From NCBI GenBank assembly GCA_039986595.1, contig JBDWQJ010000006.1, forward strand, positions 1 to 64,000: 64,000 nucleotides of DNA. The letters run 5' to 3'. Below, piece by piece: positions 9,060 through 18,007 of this stretch. This DNA comes from Lentilitoribacter sp039986595. Its GTDB lineage: Bacteria > Pseudomonadota > Alphaproteobacteria > Rhizobiales > Rhizobiaceae. Each line of letters opens with the position of its first letter. Positions within the stretch are counted from its first letter, which is position 1. The notes below the pieces were generated by a model. The model was given only the letters and a program-made list of their open reading frames with translations. It searched no databases and was not told the origin of the DNA. Made by a program: the position numbers and the translations under genes.

Positions 9060-9088
9060 GCATAACGAAAATAAAATTTTCGTTATGC
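9060..9088. promoter_or_regulatory. 13-bp perfect inverted repeat between glpD and PIG-L gene
   Basis: GCATAACGAAAAT (9060-9072) and ATTTTCGTTATGC (9076-9088) are perfect inverted copies separated by AAA. A related AAACGAAAAC lies at 9040-9049. Repeated TTTCGTT-like units are common in operators of DeoR-family sugar and glycerol repressors, and glpD starts about 45 bases away, so a glpD operator is the favoured reading. Alternatively it may terminate the PIG-L gene, which ends at 9093 and whose leftward transcript would run into a T-rich stretch. Confidence 0.45.
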
Positions 9089-9092
9089 GGAC

Positions 9093-9890
9093 TTAAATCG
9101 AAAACACGTTCATCGGGCCAATATGGGTTTGTTGCGTATCAACAACTTGTTCCTTTGGAGCAATCGTAAAACATTCCTGCTCAAACCACTTCCAGTCATC
9201 ACGCCACGTCCAACAATCATGTTTTTTATAGATGTCGGTGAACTCTTTTGCATAAGGCAAGTCAGTTTTAAAACAGATTGGATTTTGAAGGTCTGCACCA
9301 AAATAGGTTTTTGCTAATGGCAGAGATCTATTCGTGACATAGTTACCCATCCACTGCTTAAATCCAATTTCAGATTGCAATTGATCCACAGCACGAAAAA
9401 CCTGAAGATGATCCTCATGCCCATACTCACCCCATGGGTTATGGGTAAAGACATTCATATCCGATGTAAGTTCATTTCGTAGTAGGTTCACAATTGTGGG
9501 GTAATTCTCAGTGTAGATCTGCGACACACTCTTAGGAGAAGCATGTGCGGACAAACTAGGGATGGCTCGCATTGCTTTTCTTTTAAGCTCGCGTTTGATC
9601 GCCTCACTACTGAACATAATTCCATATTTGGAAATCTCAGGTTTTGCCCAATTAGCGCACCCATATGTCCCAGCTTCAGGAACTTTTAGCGATTTTATAT
9701 TGGGATGCGGCAATTCTGCGAGTGCAGCTGCCCGTTTTGCGCCAATATCTGGTTCTGCCCAAAAATCCTCGTAAACCACAATAATCTTGCTAGCTTGACG
9801 TAAGACAGACGAAAACCACAGGTTCTCATCGTCCGGATGTGCGACAACAACCACAATATTTGACAATATTTTGTCTTCTGGATCAGACAT
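9093..9890 (-). CDS. PIG-L family deacetylase-like protein
   Basis: A 265-residue cytosolic protein of the PIG-L/LmbE zinc-dependent deacetylase superfamily. The first metal and catalytic motif AHPDDE is at 17-22, and the second, HNPWGEYGHEDH, at 150-161, supplies further histidines. Family members remove acetyl groups from N-acetylglucosamine-type amino sugars, mycothiol or bacillithiol precursors, or are modification enzymes for glycans. The substrate here is unknown; the carbohydrate setting favours an amino-sugar or glycan substrate. The gene lies upstream of glpD on the same strand and could be cotranscribed, though the inverted repeat between them argues for separate control. Confidence 0.8.
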   Translation of the reverse strand: MSDPEDKILSNIVVVVAHPDDENLWFSSVLRQASKIIVVYEDFWAEPDIGAKRAAALAELPHPNIKSLKVPEAGTYGCANWAKPEISKYGIMFSSEAIKRELKRKAMRAIPSLSAHASPKSVSQIYTENYPTIVNLLRNELTSDMNVFTHNPWGEYGHEDHLQVFRAVDQLQSEIGFKQWMGNYVTNRSLPLAKTYFGADLQNPICFKTDLPYAKEFTDIYKKHDCWTWRDDWKWFEQECFTIAPKEQVVDTQQTHIGPMNVFSI

Positions 9891-9974
9891 GAACGCCCCT
9901 TCAAAATTAGATCCGATTATGTATCGTTCACCAAATTAATCTGCAAAAACAAAGCAAAAGAACAAAGAAAACGA

Positions 9975-9990
9975 GCAAGCATTTGCTTGC
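9975..9990. terminator. Small hairpin downstream of the LacI-family gene
   Basis: GCAAGC (9975-9980) and GCTTGC (9985-9990) pair around an ATTT loop. Read on the minus strand it follows the LacI gene's stop (10046) and leads into a T-rich run (TCTTTGTTCTTTTG), so it may be a weak terminator. It could also be an operator for the PIG-L gene that starts 85 bases further left. Confidence 0.3.
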
Positions 9991-10045
9991 AACCGATAGT
10001 ATAACAGAAGAAAATAAAAAGGGAGTAAAGACTTCAACAGTAGAG

Positions 10046-11086
10046 TTAATTCCTTGGCGGTGCTGTGCTCGCGCGCACGACCAAGTCTACATCCATAACA
10101 ATCACGTCTGAATTAGAAATTTCGCTATCATTCATCATACGAGACAATAAGATCTGAGCCGCTTGGCGACCAAGCCCCAATCGATCCTGACGCATTGTTG
10201 TGAGCGCCGGCACGAAATGCTCAGCTAGCTCGATATCATCAAACCCGATAACGGCCACATCCTCAGGTACATTTATATTAGACTTTGAAAACTCAGCAAT
10301 CAAAGCACAGGCAATTTGATCAGACGCACAGAAAATCGCAGTCGGCTTTTCATCCATATCCATAATTTTACGCGCAGCTATCCGGCCGGAATTAAGATGA
10401 AAATCACCTTCTAAAACCCATTCGTTACGGATGGGGATATTGTATTCCTCAAGCGTTTTGACAAAGCTTTCCTGCCGCGCATCGGTTAACACATTGCCTT
10501 TCGGGCCGGTAACATGCGCTATTTTAGTATGCCCCAGATCAATTAAATGTCTGACTGCTTCGACAGCGCCCCTGCGGTTGGCACTACGAACGGAAGGAAA
10601 ATCTGCATTATCAATCCACTCACAGGCAAAAACAATTTGGTTTCGTTGCGGCGCCTCGACAAGATCTCTGGCAACATCTCTATCCAAACCACCATCAAAC
10701 ACGATCATTCCATCCGCACGACCGTCGTTGAAATAATCAATTAAGTGCTCACCAGCTGCAGTAATTTGCGCCGTTTCAGCAATAAGCATTGAAAATCCGT
10801 TGGGTGAAAGTACTGTTTGAATACCTTGCAAAATTTGCGAGAAAAATGGGTTACCAATATCGGGCAAGAGAACCAAAATCGCATTAGATTTTTGCGTTCT
10901 AAGATTGCGCGCAGCTCTATTTACACGATATCCAGTGACCTTTACGGCCTCCAAAACAGCTTCACGAGTTGCTTTACTTACAACCGATGGGTTACTTAAC
11001 GCGCGCGAAATCGTAGCTGTTGAAACTCCGGCAACTTTTGCAACATCCTGAATTTTAACGGATTTTTTCAATCGAATTCCAACCAA
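10046..11086 (-). CDS. LacI-family transcriptional repressor
   Basis: A 346-residue regulator. The N-terminal helix-turn-helix IQDVAKVAGVSTATISRALS followed by the hinge helix region is textbook LacI/PurR. The rest is a periplasmic-binding-protein-like effector domain with the VIGFDDIELAEHFVPALTTM segment typical of the family. It is divergent from a sugar ABC importer and mannosidase operon, with two copies of a TGTAATCG-type palindrome in the shared 160-bp gap, and a perfect third copy upstream of the GH1 gene at 30255. It very probably represses this regulon until a sugar, likely a manno- or gluco-oligosaccharide product, is bound (effector inferred). Confidence 0.93.
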   Translation of the reverse strand: MVGIRLKKSVKIQDVAKVAGVSTATISRALSNPSVVSKATREAVLEAVKVTGYRVNRAARNLRTQKSNAILVLLPDIGNPFFSQILQGIQTVLSPNGFSMLIAETAQITAAGEHLIDYFNDGRADGMIVFDGGLDRDVARDLVEAPQRNQIVFACEWIDNADFPSVRSANRRGAVEAVRHLIDLGHTKIAHVTGPKGNVLTDARQESFVKTLEEYNIPIRNEWVLEGDFHLNSGRIAARKIMDMDEKPTAIFCASDQIACALIAEFSKSNINVPEDVAVIGFDDIELAEHFVPALTTMRQDRLGLGRQAAQILLSRMMNDSEISNSDVIVMDVDLVVRASTAPPRN

Positions 11087-11151
11087 CGCAAAGTATTTTT
11101 TATAGAACTACTTTTTTTTGTTGACTCATTCAATAAAAAAAGAAATCTTTA

Positions 11152-11165
11152 TGTAATCGTTTGCA
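11152..11165. promoter_or_regulatory. Imperfect LacI-type operator near the repressor gene
   Basis: TGTAATCGTTTGCA matches the perfect TGTAATCGATTACA site at 11189 in 12 of 14 positions. It lies 66 bases upstream of the repressor's start and just downstream of a TTGACT (11121-11126) that could be a -35 box for the importer operon. A second, weaker site at this spacing would suit looping or autoregulation. Confidence 0.45.
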
Positions 11166-11188
11166 GCGGCGTTTACGTAAATCACCAA

Positions 11189-11202
11189 TGTAATCGATTA
11201 CA
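11189..11202. promoter_or_regulatory. Perfect LacI-family operator of the glycan operon
   Basis: TGTAATCGATTACA is a perfect 14-bp palindrome with a central CG, the typical form of LacI-family operators. It sits 45 bases upstream of the substrate-binding-protein start. The identical sequence recurs at 30329-30342 upstream of the GH1 gene. Confidence 0.8.
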
Positions 11203-11246
11203 GACATATTTAAACTCAACAATCGTTATTTCTGGGAGGAAATTGT

Positions 11247-12479
11247 ATGAGAATTCTAAAAACAGCATTGGCTGTCACTACTGCTCTGTCTTTCACAACA
11301 CTTGCAAACGCAACTGATCTTGAAGTTACACACTGGTGGACTTCTGGTGGTGAAGCTGCAGCTGTAGCTGAATTTGCCAAAGCGTTCGACGCAACTGGCA
11401 ACAAATGGGTAGACGGCGCGATCGCTGGTTCAGGTGGTACTGCGCGTCCAATCATCATTTCACGTATCTTGGGCGGTGACCCAATGCACGCTACTCAACT
11501 AAACCACGGTCGCCAGGCTGAAGAGTTGGTTGAAGCTGGCTTGATGCTAGACCTTACTGATATCGCTGAAGCTGGTGGCTGGCGCGATGTTGTAAACCCA
11601 GTTCGTCTTTTAGATAGCTGTACTGTTGATGGTAAAGTTTACTGTGTGCCAGTGAACATTCACTCACCACAGTGGTTGTGGTTGTCACACGATGCTTACA
11701 AAAAAGCTGGCATTGATGTACCATCAGATTGGTTTGGATTTGTAGATTCAGCTCCAAAACTAACAGAAGCTGGTATTGTTCCTCTTGCGATGGGTCAGCA
11801 ATCTTGGCAGACAAACCTCGCATTTGGTGCGATCATGGTTGCTGTTGGCGGAACAGAGCTTTATCTTGACGTTCTAACAAACAAAAGCGCTGAAGCTGCT
11901 GCAAGCGCTGAAATGACAAAAGTATTCGAAGCATTTGCTGCTGCGCGTCTATTGTCAGAAGGTTCAAACGTTCAAGACTGGAACCAAGCAACAAACTTGG
12001 TGATCACTGGTAAAGCTGGTGGCCAGATCCATGGTGATTGGGCGCAAGGCGAATTCCAAGTTGCAAACCAAACAGCTGGCACAGACTACACATGTCTTCC
12101 AGGTTTGGGTGTGAACGAAATCATCGCAACTGGTGGTGATGCATTCTACTTCCCTAAGCAGGATGATCCTGAAATCGAAAAAGCACAAAAAGAGCTTGCT
12201 ACTTTGATGATCTCTCAAGAAGTACAAGTTGCCTTTAACCTTAAAAAAGGTTCATTGCCGATCCGCGGTGATGTTGATCTTTCTGCAGCAAACGACTGCA
12301 TGAAAAAAGGTCTAGCTATTCTTGCAGCTGGCAACATTTTGCCAGATGGTGTGAACGCATATACAGCAGATACTCAAGGTCAAATGGATGACCTGACTGT
12401 TGAATTCTGGAACGACAAGAGCATCACAGTTGCTGATGCCCAAGCGCGTTACGTAGAAATCATCGCAAGTGCTGAATAA
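11247..12479 (+). CDS. Sugar ABC transporter substrate-binding protein
   Basis: A 410-residue periplasmic binding protein of the family 1 (maltose/glucose type) solute-binding group. A signal peptide covers residues 1-22, with probable cleavage after ANA, and the mature protein begins TDLEVTHWWTSGGE, the usual first strand. SD GGGAGGAAA precedes the ATG at 11247. Codon use is strongly biased to GCT, GGT and CTT-type codons, consistent with high expression. It is the first gene of a nine-gene operon and is separated from the permeases by a strong stem-loop. The ligand is probably a mannose- or glucose-containing oligosaccharide, judged by the downstream GH2 enzyme. Confidence 0.92.
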   Translation: MRILKTALAVTTALSFTTLANATDLEVTHWWTSGGEAAAVAEFAKAFDATGNKWVDGAIAGSGGTARPIIISRILGGDPMHATQLNHGRQAEELVEAGLMLDLTDIAEAGGWRDVVNPVRLLDSCTVDGKVYCVPVNIHSPQWLWLSHDAYKKAGIDVPSDWFGFVDSAPKLTEAGIVPLAMGQQSWQTNLAFGAIMVAVGGTELYLDVLTNKSAEAAASAEMTKVFEAFAAARLLSEGSNVQDWNQATNLVITGKAGGQIHGDWAQGEFQVANQTAGTDYTCLPGLGVNEIIATGGDAFYFPKQDDPEIEKAQKELATLMISQEVQVAFNLKKGSLPIRGDVDLSAANDCMKKGLAILAAGNILPDGVNAYTADTQGQMDDLTVEFWNDKSITVADAQARYVEIIASAE

Positions 12480-12494
12480 TAGCTAAATAGTTCG

Positions 12495-12530
12495 TCAGGG
12501 CTGCAGCGATAAAAGCTGCGGCCCTGATTT
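12495..12530 (+). terminator. Intercistronic stem-loop after the binding-protein gene
   Basis: TCAGGGC (12495-12501) and GCAGC (12503-12507) pair with GCTGC (12515-12519) and GCCCTGA (12521-12527); a T-G pair joins them into a 13-bp stem with loop GATAAAA. Only three T residues follow, so it is likely a leaky terminator or a 3'-end stabiliser. This arrangement is common between binding-protein and permease genes and raises the binding protein's level relative to the permeases. Confidence 0.7.
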
Positions 12531-12612
12531 ACCAATTCAATTCACAGAGTAGACCAAAATACCTCTTATTCGGGGTGTTTTGATGTACTTTGATACAAAG
12601 TAAAGGGGAGGC

Positions 12613-13539
12613 ATGATGTCACTTTCGGACGCAGAACAGTTGAGCGGCGCTGCAAAGCCACCGTCCAAATTGTTCAAAAACTTAACAGCAAAAATCGCGG
12701 CTATTCCGATGATTTTCACCGCTGTGGTCGTTTTCATCGGATGTACGATCTGGACGATCTACCATTCATTCACAAAGTCTCGGTTACTACCTGCTCCCCA
12801 TAAATGGGTTGGCTTGGATAATTACGATCGTCTTTGGAGTGAAAACCGCTGGATTGTGAGTATTGAAAACCTCGCCATCTACGGTGTTTGTTCGTTGATC
12901 TTGTCTCTCGTTATTGGTTTCCTTTTGGCTGCATTGCTTGACCGAAAAATCCGCTTTGAAAACACCATACGAACCATCATCTTGTATCCATTTGCTCTTT
13001 CCTTTGTTGTGACAGGTCTCGTCTGGCAGTGGATTTTGAACCCCGAATTGGGCTTACAAAATGTTGTCCGCAATTTAGGTTTTGAAAACTTTACTTTTGA
13101 CCCGATCAACAACGCTGAAATCGTTATCTTCGGCATCTTGATCGCAGGCATTTGGCAAGGTTCTGGCTTTGTGATGGTGCTTTTGCTTGCGGGTATGCGC
13201 GGCATTGATGAAGACATCTGGAAAGCCTCACGTGTTGAAGGTATTCCCGCTTGGAAAACCTACATCTTTATCGTGATCCCAATGATGCGTCCGGTTTTTG
13301 TCACAGCACTTGTGATAATCTCAGCTGGCATCATTAAAGTTTATGACCTTGTTGTTGCCCAAACATCTGGCGGACCGGGTATCGCATCTGAAGTTCCTGC
13401 CAAATACGTGATCGATAAGATGTTCCAATCACAGAATTTGGGGCTTGGTTTTGCAGCTTCGACAATGATGTTGCTCAGTGTTTTGGTGGTTCTAATTCCA
13501 TGGGCCTACCTTGAATTTGGAGGTAAGAAAAATGGCTAA
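12613..13539 (+). CDS. Sugar ABC transporter permease (MalF type)
   Basis: A 308-residue inner-membrane subunit with about six transmembrane segments. The cytoplasmic EAA loop is visible as EDIWKASRVEGIPAWKTYIFIVIPMMRP, which docks the ATPase. SD AGGGGAGG lies just before ATG 12613 (or 12616). It overlaps the next permease gene by eight bases. It forms the channel with the MalG-type partner, driven by the MalK-like ATPase at 14497. Confidence 0.93.
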   Translation: MMSLSDAEQLSGAAKPPSKLFKNLTAKIAAIPMIFTAVVVFIGCTIWTIYHSFTKSRLLPAPHKWVGLDNYDRLWSENRWIVSIENLAIYGVCSLILSLVIGFLLAALLDRKIRFENTIRTIILYPFALSFVVTGLVWQWILNPELGLQNVVRNLGFENFTFDPINNAEIVIFGILIAGIWQGSGFVMVLLLAGMRGIDEDIWKASRVEGIPAWKTYIFIVIPMMRPVFVTALVIISAGIIKVYDLVVAQTSGGPGIASEVPAKYVIDKMFQSQNLGLGFAASTMMLLSVLVVLIPWAYLEFGGKKNG

Positions 13540-14491
13540 CGCGACCGCAACTACAATTGAAGGTCCAGCAGGACCAAAGCCAAAGAGAGCGTTCTCTTCA
13601 ACCAACATCATAATCTACAGCACATTATTTGTTGTATGTCTTTATTACCTCCTGCCGCTTTACGTTATGATCATGACATCGCTTAAGGGCATGCCAGAGA
13701 TCCGTTTGGGTAATATTTTTGGCCCGCCTGTTGAAGTTACATTTGAACCTTGGGTGAAAGCATGGGCAGAAGCCTGTACCGGGATTAACTGTGACGGCCT
13801 AAGCCGTGGGTTTAGCAACTCAATATGGATCTTGGTGCCATCGGTATTCCTTTCCATCGCTATTGCATCGGTAAATGGTTATGCGCTTGCAAATTGGCGC
13901 TTTAAAGGATCTGAAGTCTTCTTCACTATTTTAATCTTTGGTGCATTCATTCCATATCAAGTGATGATCTATCCAATCGTTATTTTGCTTCGTGAAAGTG
14001 GCGATGGAATAACCAATGTTATGCAGTTCTTTTATGAAGATGCACCAAGGTTCCGCCTCATGGGTTCACTCTCAGGTCTGGTTATCGTGCACACGATCTT
14101 CGGCATGCCGATATTAACGCTGCTCTTTAGAAACTACTTCACATCAGTGCCTGAAGATCTGTTCAAAGCGGCACGCGTTGATGGTGCAAAATTTTGGGGT
14201 ATTTACTTCCGCATCATGTTGCCGATGTCACTGCCGATCTTTGTAGTCGCAATGATCTTGCAGGTTACTGGTATCTGGAATGACTTCCTCTTTGGCGTGA
14301 TCTACACCAAGCCGGAAACATACCCAATGACAGTTCAGCTCAACAATATCGTAAACTCGGTTCAAGGCGTTAAAGAATACAATGTGAATATGGCGGCAAC
14401 GCTCCTCACCGGCCTTGTACCACTCATCATTTATTTCGCTTCTGGCAAGCTATTTGTTCGCGGCATCGCTGCCGGCGCTGTGAAAGGATAA
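13532..14491 (+). CDS. Sugar ABC transporter permease (MalG type)
   Basis: A 319-residue inner-membrane protein with about six helices and the EAA loop EDLFKAARVDGAKFWGIYFRIM. The ATG at 13532 has GGAGG eight to nine bases upstream, inside the end of the preceding gene, and is preferred over an upstream in-frame ATG. A short insert with two cysteines (ACTGINCDG) sits in the periplasmic loop after the first helix, a feature also seen in glucose/mannose-type importers (my recollection of the family, not tested). Coupled translation with both neighbours is likely. Confidence 0.92.
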   Translation: MANATATTIEGPAGPKPKRAFSSTNIIIYSTLFVVCLYYLLPLYVMIMTSLKGMPEIRLGNIFGPPVEVTFEPWVKAWAEACTGINCDGLSRGFSNSIWILVPSVFLSIAIASVNGYALANWRFKGSEVFFTILIFGAFIPYQVMIYPIVILLRESGDGITNVMQFFYEDAPRFRLMGSLSGLVIVHTIFGMPILTLLFRNYFTSVPEDLFKAARVDGAKFWGIYFRIMLPMSLPIFVVAMILQVTGIWNDFLFGVIYTKPETYPMTVQLNNIVNSVQGVKEYNVNMAATLLTGLVPLIIYFASGKLFVRGIAAGAVKG

Positions 14492-14496
14492 TAACA

Positions 14497-15585
14497 ATGA
14501 CAAACACAAACCCTTCAGTAGAAATAAAACAGCTCGATCTTAGCTTTGGTAGAGTAGAAGTTTTAAAGAACCTGAACCTTGAAATTGCGCGCGGTGAATT
14601 TCTCGTGCTGCTTGGATCATCAGGTTGCGGTAAATCCACACTGCTCAACTGTATTGCAGGCCTGTTGGATGTGACAGGTGGACAAATTTTCATCAATGAC
14701 AAAAATGTCACTTGGGCAGAACCTTCAGATCGCGGCATTGGCATGGTATTCCAATCATACGCTCTTTATCCACAAATGACTGTGGAAGGTAATATGAGCT
14801 TTGGCTTGAAGAACGCGGGCATGGCAAAAGACGAGATCAAACGCCGCGTGAATAAAGCAGCAGCTGTCTTGCAACTCGAACCGCTTCTAGCGCGCAAACC
14901 ATCTGCACTTTCAGGTGGCCAACGTCAGCGTGTAGCAATTGGACGCGCATTGGTTCGTGATGTGGACGTGTTCTTGTTCGATGAGCCGCTCTCAAACCTT
15001 GATGCAAAGTTGCGTACTGATTTGCGTGTTGAGATCAAACGTCTTCACCAACAACTGCAAAATACCATGATTTATGTGACGCACGATCAGGTGGAAGCTA
15101 TGACGCTCGCCGACCGGATTGCGATCATGAAAGATGGCATCATCCAACAGCTTGATGATCCAAACACAATTTATGCAAAACCGCGCAACAAATATGTTGC
15201 TGACTTTATTGGCTCACCTGCAATGAACTTTTTCAAAGGTGACATTAAAGGCGGTTCGTTCTCTAGCCCAGAGGTTAAGATTGACCTTAAGGGATATGAG
15301 ACAGTCGATGGCACGATGCCCGATACAAATGCTTGGCTTGGTATTCGACCTGAGCACATCCTATCAGGTGACAATGCTAAAGACTGTTCGTTTGTTGGCG
15401 AAGCAAAAATTGAAATCGTTGACCCGATGGGATCAGATACACTTGTTTGGGCATCGCTTGCAGGGCAATCAATTCGAGTGCGTGCTGAGGGACAATCAAC
15501 ACTAAAAGTTGGTGAGACCTTAAAAATTGGCTTCAATGCCGACAAACTTTCAATATTTGACACAGCTACTGAACTAAGAGTGTAA
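14497..15585 (+). CDS. Sugar ABC transporter ATPase (MalK/UgpC type)
   Basis: A 362-residue cytoplasmic ATPase. The Walker A GSSGCGKST is at 40-48, the signature LSGGQRQRVAIGRAL and Walker B VFLFDEPLSNLD follow, and the switch histidine is in VTHDQVEAMT. The C-terminal third is the TOBE/regulatory domain (LGIRPEHI). It starts five bases after the upstream permease stop and ends one base before the GH2 gene, so it is embedded in one operon. Confidence 0.95.
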   Translation: MTNTNPSVEIKQLDLSFGRVEVLKNLNLEIARGEFLVLLGSSGCGKSTLLNCIAGLLDVTGGQIFINDKNVTWAEPSDRGIGMVFQSYALYPQMTVEGNMSFGLKNAGMAKDEIKRRVNKAAAVLQLEPLLARKPSALSGGQRQRVAIGRALVRDVDVFLFDEPLSNLDAKLRTDLRVEIKRLHQQLQNTMIYVTHDQVEAMTLADRIAIMKDGIIQQLDDPNTIYAKPRNKYVADFIGSPAMNFFKGDIKGGSFSSPEVKIDLKGYETVDGTMPDTNAWLGIRPEHILSGDNAKDCSFVGEAKIEIVDPMGSDTLVWASLAGQSIRVRAEGQSTLKVGETLKIGFNADKLSIFDTATELRV

Positions 15586-15586
15586 A

Positions 15587-17989
15587 ATGGTGTTAAAAAC
15601 TTCGCTGGTTGGCTGCTGGGCTCTGAAAGACGAGACTGGCGAATATAGCTTGCCGTTCAAAATTCCAGGTGATGGTATCACAGCTCTTCATAATGAAGGT
15701 CTGATTGAAGATCCATATTTTGGTCGTAATGAATATGATCTTCGTTGGATTTGCGATCGTGACTGGATTGCCAAACGTTCATTTGATGTGAGTGATAGGG
15801 ATCTTGACCTAGTGGTATCTGAGCTTGATACGATTTCTGAGATTAAGATCAATGGCGAAGTTGTACTTGAAACAAAAAATGCATTTAAGACATATAGAAC
15901 TGCGATAAAATCAGCTTTGCGAGTTGGGCAAAACGACATTGAAATTCGTTTTAAAGCTGTGACGAAATATGCCAATGCTGAGCAAGATGCACAGCCCTAC
16001 TTCGTGCCAGACATGAAACAAATGTGCCCCATTCACAATGGCAATATGGTTCGCAAACCACAATGTGATTTCGGTTGGGACTGGAACATTGCATTAGCCC
16101 CATTTGGTTTGTTTGGAGATATCTATCTTGAACCGAGCAAGGCCACTCGGTTTGAAAATTTCAAAGTTAGCCAGACGCATAAAAACGGTTCTGTAACCGT
16201 TGATCTATCTGTGTCGGTAAAAAACTATACCGATAGCGCATCCGATTTCATTTTCAGCCTAGACGGTCAGGACGTTAAAGGCACCTATGACGCAACACGA
16301 AGCACAGCGAATGCTACGATTGATATTTCAAATCCCGATCTTTGGTGGCCTGCAGGACAAGGTGGTCAAAACCTATATGATGTGAGCGTTAGTATTGGTG
16401 ATACCAAAATTGAAAAGCGCATCGGACTTTGTGACATCAAGCTGGTCAGTGAACCCGATGACATTGGTCGTTCATTTCGCTTTGACGTCAATGGTCGTGC
16501 TATTTTTGCCAAAGGTGCAAACTGGATCCCTGCTGACGCATTAGCTGGAAAAATCAAAAAAGAAGACGTTCGCGAACTGTTAGAATCTGCAGTAGACGCG
16601 AACATGAACATGATCCGTATATGGGGTGGCGGTCGCTATGAAGCGGACTGGTTCTACGACATGTGCGATGAACTCGGTTTGATGATCTGGCATGATCTGA
16701 TGTTCTCTTGCAATCTTTATTCTGCAACAGATGAATTCCTTGCCGAAATAGAGACAGAAGTCAAAGAAGCTGTGCTTCGTATTGATTACCATGCATCCAT
16801 TGCCTTGTGGTGCGGTGATAATGAGTTACTTGGCGCGCTCACTTGGTTTGAAGAAGCTGTAAAAGACAGAGATCGTTATCTGGTTGCTTATGATCGCTTA
16901 AACCGCACGATTGAAAAGCAAGTTAAAGAAAACGCACCACATTCAAATTGGTGGCCTTCAAGCCCCTCCCCGGGCCCTATGTCATTTGGTGATACTTGGC
17001 ATGATGACACATCAGGTGACATGCATTTCTGGTCCGTATGGCACGAGGGTAAAGATTTCGATCACTACCGCGATGTGTCTCCGCGTTTTTGCTCCGAGTT
17101 TGGGTTTCAATCATATCCATCGATGAACATCATCCGCCAGTTTGCTGATGCAGAAGACATGAATATCGCTTCACCTGTTATGGAAAGCCATCAAAAAAAT
17201 ACCGGCGGCAATGCGCGCATAGCTGAAACAATGTTCCGTTATTTTCGCTTTCCAAATAACTTTGAAGATTTCGTTTATCTCAGCCAAGTCCAACAGGGTT
17301 TAGCGATCAAAACCGCTGTCACCCATTGGCGCAGCTTAAAACCTCATAACATGGGTGCACTTGTTTGGCAGCTTAATGACACCTGGCCTGTCTGCAGTTG
17401 GGCAAGCTTAAACTATGGCGGTGACTGGAAACTGCTTCACCATTTGGAAAAGCACTTCTTTGCACCTTTGTTTGTCAGTGCTGTTCCGCTCGACGATAAA
17501 ATTGTTTTGCGAGCATCAAATGACAAGCCAACAGCTGTAGATGCGAAGCTCGTTGTGAAAGCACTGTCTATGTCTGGCAAACAACGCGAGTTGGCAACAA
17601 CTAAGTTTAACGTTGAAATAGATCGCGCAATTGATGTTTTAATCATCCCACTTACTGAGCTTGGTGATGACATTTTGATATACGATTGGATCGATGATCA
17701 AGGGTATAAAATGTCTGATCATTTCGCACCAAAACCATATAAATCATACCAGCTACCGGATCCGAATTTAACTTTCAATATCGATGAAAAAGATGGCGTC
17801 TATCACCTCACATTAAGTGCTGATAAACCGGCATTTTTCGTTTCCTTGGAAGCTGATATTTCTGGCCGTTTTTCAGACAATGGATTTCTTATGACATCGG
17901 AAAATGATGTTGAGATCACATTTAAACCTAAGATTAGCGAACAAGCACCAAGTTTTGTTATTCGCGACCTTAGAAACGCAACTCTCTAA
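15587..17989 (+). CDS. GH2 beta-mannosidase
   Basis: An 800-residue glycoside hydrolase of family 2, beta-mannosidase branch. The N-terminal jelly-roll and Ig-like domains lead into the TIM barrel. The acid/base is E413 in ALWCGDNE and the nucleophile E504 in FCSEFGFQSYPS; WCGDNE rather than a galactosidase-type NE motif favours beta-mannosidase. KGANWIPADAL and DTWPVCSWASLNYGG are further family marks. No signal peptide is present, so it cleaves imported oligosaccharides in the cytoplasm, releasing mannose from non-reducing ends. It follows the ATPase gene after one base. Related GH2 specificities cannot be fully excluded. Confidence 0.9.
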   Translation: MVLKTSLVGCWALKDETGEYSLPFKIPGDGITALHNEGLIEDPYFGRNEYDLRWICDRDWIAKRSFDVSDRDLDLVVSELDTISEIKINGEVVLETKNAFKTYRTAIKSALRVGQNDIEIRFKAVTKYANAEQDAQPYFVPDMKQMCPIHNGNMVRKPQCDFGWDWNIALAPFGLFGDIYLEPSKATRFENFKVSQTHKNGSVTVDLSVSVKNYTDSASDFIFSLDGQDVKGTYDATRSTANATIDISNPDLWWPAGQGGQNLYDVSVSIGDTKIEKRIGLCDIKLVSEPDDIGRSFRFDVNGRAIFAKGANWIPADALAGKIKKEDVRELLESAVDANMNMIRIWGGGRYEADWFYDMCDELGLMIWHDLMFSCNLYSATDEFLAEIETEVKEAVLRIDYHASIALWCGDNELLGALTWFEEAVKDRDRYLVAYDRLNRTIEKQVKENAPHSNWWPSSPSPGPMSFGDTWHDDTSGDMHFWSVWHEGKDFDHYRDVSPRFCSEFGFQSYPSMNIIRQFADAEDMNIASPVMESHQKNTGGNARIAETMFRYFRFPNNFEDFVYLSQVQQGLAIKTAVTHWRSLKPHNMGALVWQLNDTWPVCSWASLNYGGDWKLLHHLEKHFFAPLFVSAVPLDDKIVLRASNDKPTAVDAKLVVKALSMSGKQRELATTKFNVEIDRAIDVLIIPLTELGDDILIYDWIDDQGYKMSDHFAPKPYKSYQLPDPNLTFNIDEKDGVYHLTLSADKPAFFVSLEADISGRFSDNGFLMTSENDVEITFKPKISEQAPSFVIRDLRNATL

Positions 17990-18007
17990 AAGTACTTAGG
18001 AAAAATC

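Noticed and set aside
11247..12479. Codon use of the binding-protein gene differs from its neighbours
   Set aside because: The same bias appears in the BMP binding-protein gene; it reflects high expression of periplasmic binding proteins rather than horizontal transfer.
12879..13217. Antisense open frame inside the MalF-type permease
   Set aside because: The sense strand encodes clear membrane helices and an EAA loop; the reverse frame is a by-product.
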